From a bacterium (GTDB taxonomy: Bacteria; Actinomycetota; Acidimicrobiia; Spongiisociales; Spongiisociaceae): a DNA stretch of 36,392 bases. The stretch covers positions 1-36,392 of the forward strand of contig JAPOQZ010000091.1 in the NCBI GenBank assembly GCA_026710435.1. The letters are read 5' to 3'. This document shows, piece by piece, positions 31,867-36,392 of this stretch (its first letter is position 1; each line of letters starts with the position of its first letter). Position numbers and translations under genes: made by a program. A model generated the notes under the pieces. It saw only the letters and a list, made by a program, of their open reading frames with translations, was not told where the DNA came from and did not search any database.

Positions 31867-34377
31867 ATGAGCGATCTCCCAGCCGGCGCCCAGGTAGTCG
31901 TCATCGGTGCCGGAATCGTCGGAAACTCGGTCGTGAAACATCTCGCCGCCCTCGGGTGGCACAGCATCGTGCAGCTGGACAAGGGACCCTTACCCAATCC
32001 GGGAGGTTCCACCGGACACGCATCCAACTTCATCTTCCCCGTAGACCACAACAAGGAAATGGCTGACCTCACCCTTGACAGCCAGCGGCAGTACGAGGAG
32101 ATGCAGGTGAGCGTCACGTCAGGCGGCGTCGAGGTCGCCAGGACCCGGGAGCGGCTCCACGAACTGAACCGCCGCATGACCTCGGCCAAGACCTGGGGCA
32201 TCGAAAGTTGGCTGGTGAGCCCGGCCGAGGTGAACGAACTGGTTCCGTTCCTTGACGAATCGGTCATCCTGGGCGGCTGGTACACACCGGGCGTGTCGGT
32301 CGTCGACTCCCTTCGCGCCGGGACCCTGATGCGCGAGTACGCCCAGAAGAAAGGGGCCCTGTCGGTCCACCCGATGACCGAGGTATTGAACATCGAGACG
32401 AAGCGGGGACGCATCGAGGCGGTGGTCACCGATAAGGGACGGATCAGTTGCGAGCACGTCGTGATCGCCTGCGGCGTCTGGTCGCCGCGGCTGGCGAGCA
32501 TGGCAGGCGCATCCATCCCCTTAACCCCAGCGGTTCACCAGATGATCGACGTGGGACCGCTGGATGTGCTCCAGGCCACCAACAACGAGATCGGATACCC
32601 GATCGTCCGTGACATGGACACGTTCTGCTACGAACGCCAGACCGGAGGCTCGATGGAGGTGGGATCGTATGCCCACCGGCCCATCTTCCATCATCCCGAC
32701 ACGATCCCGTCGATCGAGGAGTCCCGCCTGTCACCCACCGAGTTGCCACTGACCATGGACGACTTCGACCCGCAGTTGGAACAAGCGATGGAGTTGATGC
32801 CGGTTCTCGGCGACGCCGAGATCAAGTACGGGATCAACGGACTCCTGTCCTTGACGCCGGATGCCATGCCCCTGGTTGGTGAGACACCCGAGGTCAAGAA
32901 CCTTTGGTCCTGCGCGGCGATCTGGATCAAGGAGGGACCGGGCACAGGCAGGGCACTGGCCGAATGGATGACCCAGGGGTATCCCGAGATCGATCCTCAC
33001 GCCTCCGATATCGCCCGGTTCTACCCGTACATGAAGTCCGAGCCTCACATCCTCGCCCGATGCTCCGAGCACTTCAACAAGACGTACGGAGTCGTCCATC
33101 CCCGCGAGCAATGGGAAACCAAGCGCAACAGCCGGGTCAGCACGCTCCACGCCGCCACTGCTGCGCTCGAGGCCGTTTACTTCGAAGCAGGCGGCTGGGA
33201 ACGTCCCCACTGGTACGAGTCAAACGCTCCCCTGCTCGATCAGTACGCCGACCGCATCCCCGAACGCCCTCACGAGTGGGACTCCCGCTGGTGGTCGCCA
33301 ATCCAGAACGCCGAGCATCTGGCCATGCGCGATCGTGTCGGGATGGTCGATCTCACCGCTTTCGCCATATTCGACATCAAGGGACCCGGCACCCTCGACT
33401 ACATGCAGCACTTGACTGTGAACCAGGTGGACTATCCACCGGGAAGAGGCGTCTACACACCGCTCTTGACCGAGGAGGGTGGTTTCCGCTCCGACCTCAC
33501 CGTCCTGCGCATGGCAGAGGACCACTTCAGGGTGGTCACCGGAGGATTCGATGGTGCCCGTGACGCATATTGGTTCAGGAAATGGCTGCCTGAGGACGGA
33601 TCGGTCACCTTCACGGAAGTCACCTCATCCCTCTCCACCATCGGGGTGTGGGGACCGCAAGCCCGCAACTTGGTAGAGAGGGTCACTTCCGACGACATCT
33701 CGCACGAGGGCTTCCCATACGGGACCTTCAGGCATGCCACCATCGAGTCGATCCCCGTCACCATGTTCCGTATCTCCTACGTGGGCGAACTGGGTTGGGA
33801 GATATACACGAACATGGAACACGCCCCGATGCTGTGGGAGGCTCTCTGGGGAGCCGGCCAGGAGTTCGGAGTAGTTCCCGTCGGAGCCGGTGTCTACGGA
33901 ACCACCGCGCGGCTCGAGAAGGGATACCGCCTGATGGGCGCCGAACTCGAATCCGAATACAACCCCGTCGAAGCCGGCCTGGCGCGGCCCAGGGTGAAGA
34001 TTGCCGATTTCGTCGGCAAGCAAGCCTACCTGTCTGCCAGGGCCGAGGAACCGGCGGCGTTGTGCTGCACCCTCACCCTGGAGAGTCATGTCTCGGATTC
34101 GGGAATACCCCGGTTTCCGGTGGGTGGCAACGAGCCCATCCTCACCCCTGCCGGAGAGCGGATCGTGGACTCCAAGGGTCGGGTGTCCAGGGTCACCTCG
34201 GCCGGCGCCGCACCGTCCCTCAGCACCTACCTGCTGCTCGGTTACCTACCCACAGCCGTGGCGCAGGAGGGACGGGACCTCCAGATCATGTACCAGAACG
34301 AGTTGTTCCCAGCAAAGGTGGCCCGAGTCGGCTCGCGGCCTCTATTCGATCCGGATGACCTCCGGATGAAGAGTTGA
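31867..34377 (+). CDS. Dimethylglycine/sarcosine dehydrogenase-like FAD oxidoreductase with GcvT domains
   Basis: About 836 residues from the ATG at 31867, six bases after AGGAGT; an earlier in-frame ATG (31837) lies in the operator and lacks a site. The N-terminal ~430 are a DAO-type flavin domain with GAGIVG (14-19), Asp38 for ribose and GGSTGHASN. His51 in the latter sits where DMGDH links FAD covalently. The C-terminal ~400 resemble GcvT/DmdA folate-binding domains (HLTVNQVDYPPGRGVYT, RISYVGELGWEIY, GYRLMGAELESEYNPVEAGL). Such enzymes remove an N-methyl group from dimethylglycine or sarcosine, pass formaldehyde equivalents to THF and send electrons to ETF. The two ETF genes follow directly. 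The exact amine is not fixed by sequence, and the Gly-His in place of Trp-His sets it apart from classical DMGDH. Confidence 0.85.
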   Translation: MSDLPAGAQVVVIGAGIVGNSVVKHLAALGWHSIVQLDKGPLPNPGGSTGHASNFIFPVDHNKEMADLTLDSQRQYEEMQVSVTSGGVEVARTRERLHELNRRMTSAKTWGIESWLVSPAEVNELVPFLDESVILGGWYTPGVSVVDSLRAGTLMREYAQKKGALSVHPMTEVLNIETKRGRIEAVVTDKGRISCEHVVIACGVWSPRLASMAGASIPLTPAVHQMIDVGPLDVLQATNNEIGYPIVRDMDTFCYERQTGGSMEVGSYAHRPIFHHPDTIPSIEESRLSPTELPLTMDDFDPQLEQAMELMPVLGDAEIKYGINGLLSLTPDAMPLVGETPEVKNLWSCAAIWIKEGPGTGRALAEWMTQGYPEIDPHASDIARFYPYMKSEPHILARCSEHFNKTYGVVHPREQWETKRNSRVSTLHAATAALEAVYFEAGGWERPHWYESNAPLLDQYADRIPERPHEWDSRWWSPIQNAEHLAMRDRVGMVDLTAFAIFDIKGPGTLDYMQHLTVNQVDYPPGRGVYTPLLTEEGGFRSDLTVLRMAEDHFRVVTGGFDGARDAYWFRKWLPEDGSVTFTEVTSSLSTIGVWGPQARNLVERVTSDDISHEGFPYGTFRHATIESIPVTMFRISYVGELGWEIYTNMEHAPMLWEALWGAGQEFGVVPVGAGVYGTTARLEKGYRLMGAELESEYNPVEAGLARPRVKIADFVGKQAYLSARAEEPAALCCTLTLESHVSDSGIPRFPVGGNEPILTPAGERIVDSKGRVSRVTSAGAAPSLSTYLLLGYLPTAVAQEGRDLQIMYQNELFPAKVARVGSRPLFDPDDLRMKS

Positions 34378-34396
34378 CCGGCGTGGCGAGGTAGCC

Positions 34397-35161
34397 GTGC
34401 GGATCCTGGTCTGCGTCAAGCGGGTTCCGGCGCCGGGAGCCAAGATCGTCCTGACCCCTGACGGGCAGGACATCGACGCCACTTTATTGGGATTCGCCGT
34501 CAGCCCCCACGAGGAATGTGCCGTGGAGGAGGCGGTTCAAATCGTCGAGCGACAGGGTGGCTCGGTGACCGTGATGACCCTGGGTCCTCCGGAAGCCGAG
34601 GAACAACTCCGCTCGGCAGTGGCGGTGGGGGCGACGACCGCGGTTCTCCTGCCTACCGGCATCCCTGATTGGGATCCGGTTACCACGGCCAATGCCCTCA
34701 CCGCCGCCATCAAGAGAGTAGAAAACGAGGGCGATCCATTCGATCTCATCATGTTCGGCAACGAGTCGGCCGATTCGGGCGGCTACCAGGTGGGGATCCG
34801 GGTAGCCAGGGCGCTCGGCCGTCCGATAGTCAGCGGGATCAAGGGTATAGACACGCACGAGGGGTCGATCACGGCCCGCCGGCAGACTCCCTCCGGATCG
34901 GAGGTGTACCGGCTCCCGCTTCCCGCGGTCCTGGCGGTGAAGGAAGGCATCAACCTGCCCCGCTACCCGACTCTGAAGGGACGCATGATGGCCAGGAGGG
35001 CAACGATCTCCCGGATCGAGCCGACCCCCGGAGCCGGCGGGCAGTCCAAGGTCCTACTGGCAACCCCGCCTTCCACCGGCACGAAGGTCGAAATCCTCGG
35101 CCAAGGAGCCGAGGCCGCGCCAGCCATCGTCGACATGCTGGAAGGACTAGGGCTGGTATGA
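34397..35161 (+). CDS. etfB: Electron transfer flavoprotein, beta subunit
   Basis: 254 residues, normal size. It starts MRILVCVKRVPAP and has the AMP-binding region around DLIMFGNESADSGGYQVGIRVARALGRP, and the recognition-loop region VYRLPLPAVLAVKEGINLPRYPTLKGRMMARR. The latter corresponds to the partner-docking loop of ETF-beta. With EtfA it forms the soluble heterodimer that takes electrons from flavin dehydrogenases and passes them to ETF:quinone oxidoreductase. The GTG start (34397) follows GCGAGGT and lies 19 nt after the flavoprotein stop. The link to the upstream dehydrogenase is strong, so this is probably a dedicated ETF rather than the general beta-oxidation one. Confidence 0.95.
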   Translation: MRILVCVKRVPAPGAKIVLTPDGQDIDATLLGFAVSPHEECAVEEAVQIVERQGGSVTVMTLGPPEAEEQLRSAVAVGATTAVLLPTGIPDWDPVTTANALTAAIKRVENEGDPFDLIMFGNESADSGGYQVGIRVARALGRPIVSGIKGIDTHEGSITARRQTPSGSEVYRLPLPAVLAVKEGINLPRYPTLKGRMMARRATISRIEPTPGAGGQSKVLLATPPSTGTKVEILGQGAEAAPAIVDMLEGLGLV

Positions 35162-36153
35162 GCGTGTTCCTGTACCTGGTAGAGCATGACCGGGGCCGGA
35201 TCGAGGAGACCACGCTCGGCGGCCTCAGCGGAGCCAGGCAATTGGCCGATGCGATGGGAGCGCGCCTCCACTCCGCAGTAATCGGCGAGGGCGCAGATAC
35301 GGCCGCCTCGGGAGCCGGCGGCTATGGCGCCGAACGGGTCCATCTGATCCGCCACGAGTTGCTCACCGACTACGGACCCGACGCATGGGCCGACAGCCTC
35401 GTGCAGTTGGCCGACTCTCTCGGCGCCGCGGCCGTTGTCGCCACGGGGAGCGATCGCGGCAACGAGGTCATGGCCCACGCCGGCGCCCGGATGGACCTGG
35501 CGATGGTGGCCAACTGCCTGGAGATCGAGGCCGACGGGCCGGACTGGCTGATGACCCGGGTGCGCTGGGGAGGCAGCCTCCACGAACGGGCCAGGCTGGC
35601 TGCACCCACCAAGTTGGTCACCCTCGCACCACACAGCACCGAGGCAACACCAGTCTCGCTACCCGGCGCCGACACACCGTCGGACTTCGTCCCGGTGCTC
35701 GACCGATCCGCCACCGTGACCATGGTCCAGGACCGTGTGACGATCTCCGAGGGGATAACCCTGGCCACGGCGCCGGTCGTGGTCAGCGGAGGGCGCGGTG
35801 TCGGAAGCGTTGAGGGCTTTGCCATCATCGAGGAACTCGCAGACCTCCTGGGGGGCGCGGTGGGGTGCTCCCGGGTAGTCACCAACAACGGCTGGAAGAA
35901 CCACAAGTTCCAGGTGGGCCAGACCGGAACCGTGGTAGCGCCGGACCTGTACATCGCGTGCGGGATCTCAGGAGCGATCCAGCACTGGGTCGGGATGATG
36001 AATGCCAAGCACGTTCTGGCCATCAACGTGGACGGAGACTCGCCAATGGTCACCAAGGCCGATTGGGCCGTGATCGCCGACCTGCACGAGGTCGTACCTG
36101 CCATCTCCGCCGAGATAGTCCGCCGTCGAGGACTCGCCCGAGAGAACTCCTAG
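35158..36153 (+). CDS. etfA: Electron transfer flavoprotein, alpha subunit
   Basis: About 331 residues from the ATG at 35158, which overlaps the etfB TGA by 4 nt (ATGA). The long open frame from 34669 is shadow. The N-terminal domain begins MSVFLYLVEHDRGRIEETT. The C-terminal FAD domain carries VVSGGRGVGSVEGFAIIEELADLL, then QVGQTGTVVAPDLYIACGIS, GAIQHWVGM and LAINVDGDSPMVTKADWAVI, matching the FAD cradle of EtfA. In the usual SRxxxDxGxxP segment this protein has SRVVTNNGWKNHKFQVGQTG, so the Asp is replaced. With EtfB it would carry electrons from the upstream amine dehydrogenase to the respiratory chain. Confidence 0.95.
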   Translation: MSVFLYLVEHDRGRIEETTLGGLSGARQLADAMGARLHSAVIGEGADTAASGAGGYGAERVHLIRHELLTDYGPDAWADSLVQLADSLGAAAVVATGSDRGNEVMAHAGARMDLAMVANCLEIEADGPDWLMTRVRWGGSLHERARLAAPTKLVTLAPHSTEATPVSLPGADTPSDFVPVLDRSATVTMVQDRVTISEGITLATAPVVVSGGRGVGSVEGFAIIEELADLLGGAVGCSRVVTNNGWKNHKFQVGQTGTVVAPDLYIACGISGAIQHWVGMMNAKHVLAINVDGDSPMVTKADWAVIADLHEVVPAISAEIVRRRGLARENS

Positions 36154-36181
36154 GAGGGTGCTGTATCTCTGTTTCGCTTGC

Positions 36182-36210
36182 GTTCCGGGCTTGATGAGCC
36201 GAACCGGAAC
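36182..36210. terminator. Inverted repeat downstream of etfA
   Basis: GTTCCGG (36182-36188) and CCGGAAC (36204-36210) are perfect 7-bp arms, with GCT/AGC also pairing inside, 28 bp after the etfA stop. It may end the flavoprotein-ETF transcript. No T-run follows, and the arms end in the same GTTCC/GGAAC words as the divergent operator, so a regulatory site for a gene beyond the window is an alternative. The rest of 36154-36392 shows no convincing gene. Confidence 0.4.
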
Positions 36211-36392
36211 CGACCAACGCTACGAGCAGGCTGTATCTGTCACAGGCTCGTTGTACAATAGTAGATAGCCGTATACACCGGCGGTTCGTTTCCGACGTCG
36301 AGCGGACCGTGGCAGGGTTCATACTGTCCGGAACCGGCCCGCACAGGGGATAGAAGGTCGCGTCCGTGACCCTCGGAGGTGGCGGCGGAGGT

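Noticed and set aside
22574..36163. 14-mer CTAGGAGGGTGCTG at 22574-22587 and 36150-36163
   Set aside because: A couple of 14-base matches are expected by chance in a 36-kb window, and this word contains a ribosome-site-like core; the contexts do not otherwise match.
36366..36392. GTG start of a further gene reading into the window edge
   Set aside because: Only nine codons are visible, giving a Gly-only run after TL; this cannot be told from GC-rich non-coding DNA.
1..36392. tRNA, rRNA, CRISPR arrays, transposase or phage genes
   Set aside because: None was recognised on either strand in the intergenic stretches; the only repeats are the hairpin pair, the 45-bp tandem units and the operator-like half-sites.

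Overview
The window is high-GC, densely packed bacterial chromosome. It most resembles an actinobacterium, probably an Acidimicrobiia-like lineage. The pointers are an MshA mycothiol glycosyltransferase followed by a YbjN-domain gene (the order known from mycobacteria), a GuaB1-type IMPDH-related protein, an LppM-type lipoprotein, many GTG starts and 4-nt stop/start overlaps. The lineage is inferred from these gene types, not from a marker-gene tree. No rRNA, tRNA, CRISPR array or transposase gene was seen.

Layout. 1-150: probable 3' end of a + strand gene, meeting pyruvate carboxylase (178-3624, -) tail to tail over a hairpin repeat. 3625-3983: a non-coding stretch with an AT-rich tract and DnaA-box-like words. 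3984-8791: a - strand run (MoaD/membrane fusion, M23 peptidase, GNAT-fold protein, MshA, YbjN). 8843-10908: GuaB1, CutA and a doubtful small ORF. 11067-13091: a HisA-like/VOC fusion and an LppM lipoprotein. 13188-19202 (+): an SDR, the B12-dependent ribonucleotide reductase NrdJ and a Fic protein. 19252-22489: RDD protein, ArsP-type permease, PEBP protein, and two membrane-anchored hypothetical proteins.

The most interesting part is 22610-36153, two divergent transcription units that look like one N-methyl catabolic system. The leftward unit is ordered corrinoid protein, DUF1638, Virulence_fact-domain protein, methyl-THF:corrinoid methyltransferase, RACo-like corrinoid activator, MttB-family methyltransferase, MetF-like reductase, then a PabB-PabC fusion. 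Most junctions overlap by 4-8 nt or nearly touch. The rightward unit encodes a dimethylglycine/sarcosine-dehydrogenase-like FAD/GcvT enzyme and both ETF subunits. Inferred route: the MttB homologue moves a methyl group from a quaternary or tertiary amine (a betaine is a reasonable guess) to the corrinoid protein. The pterin methyltransferase passes it to tetrahydrofolate and the MetF homologue oxidises it to methylene-THF. The flavoprotein oxidatively demethylates the resulting tertiary or secondary amine, also onto THF, with electrons going to ETF. PabBC would supply folate precursor, and RACo would rescue oxidised cobalamin. The 275-bp divergent intergenic region carries mirrored GTTCC/GGAAC half-sites spaced 18 bp, which suggests one regulator controls both arms. 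The regulator, any transporter and the ETF:quinone oxidoreductase are not in the window.

Other unusual items are a MoaD-like domain with its Gly-Gly fused to a membrane domain, a HisA-like barrel with a substituted catalytic Asp fused to a VOC domain, and a hairpin repeat found at two convergent gene ends.
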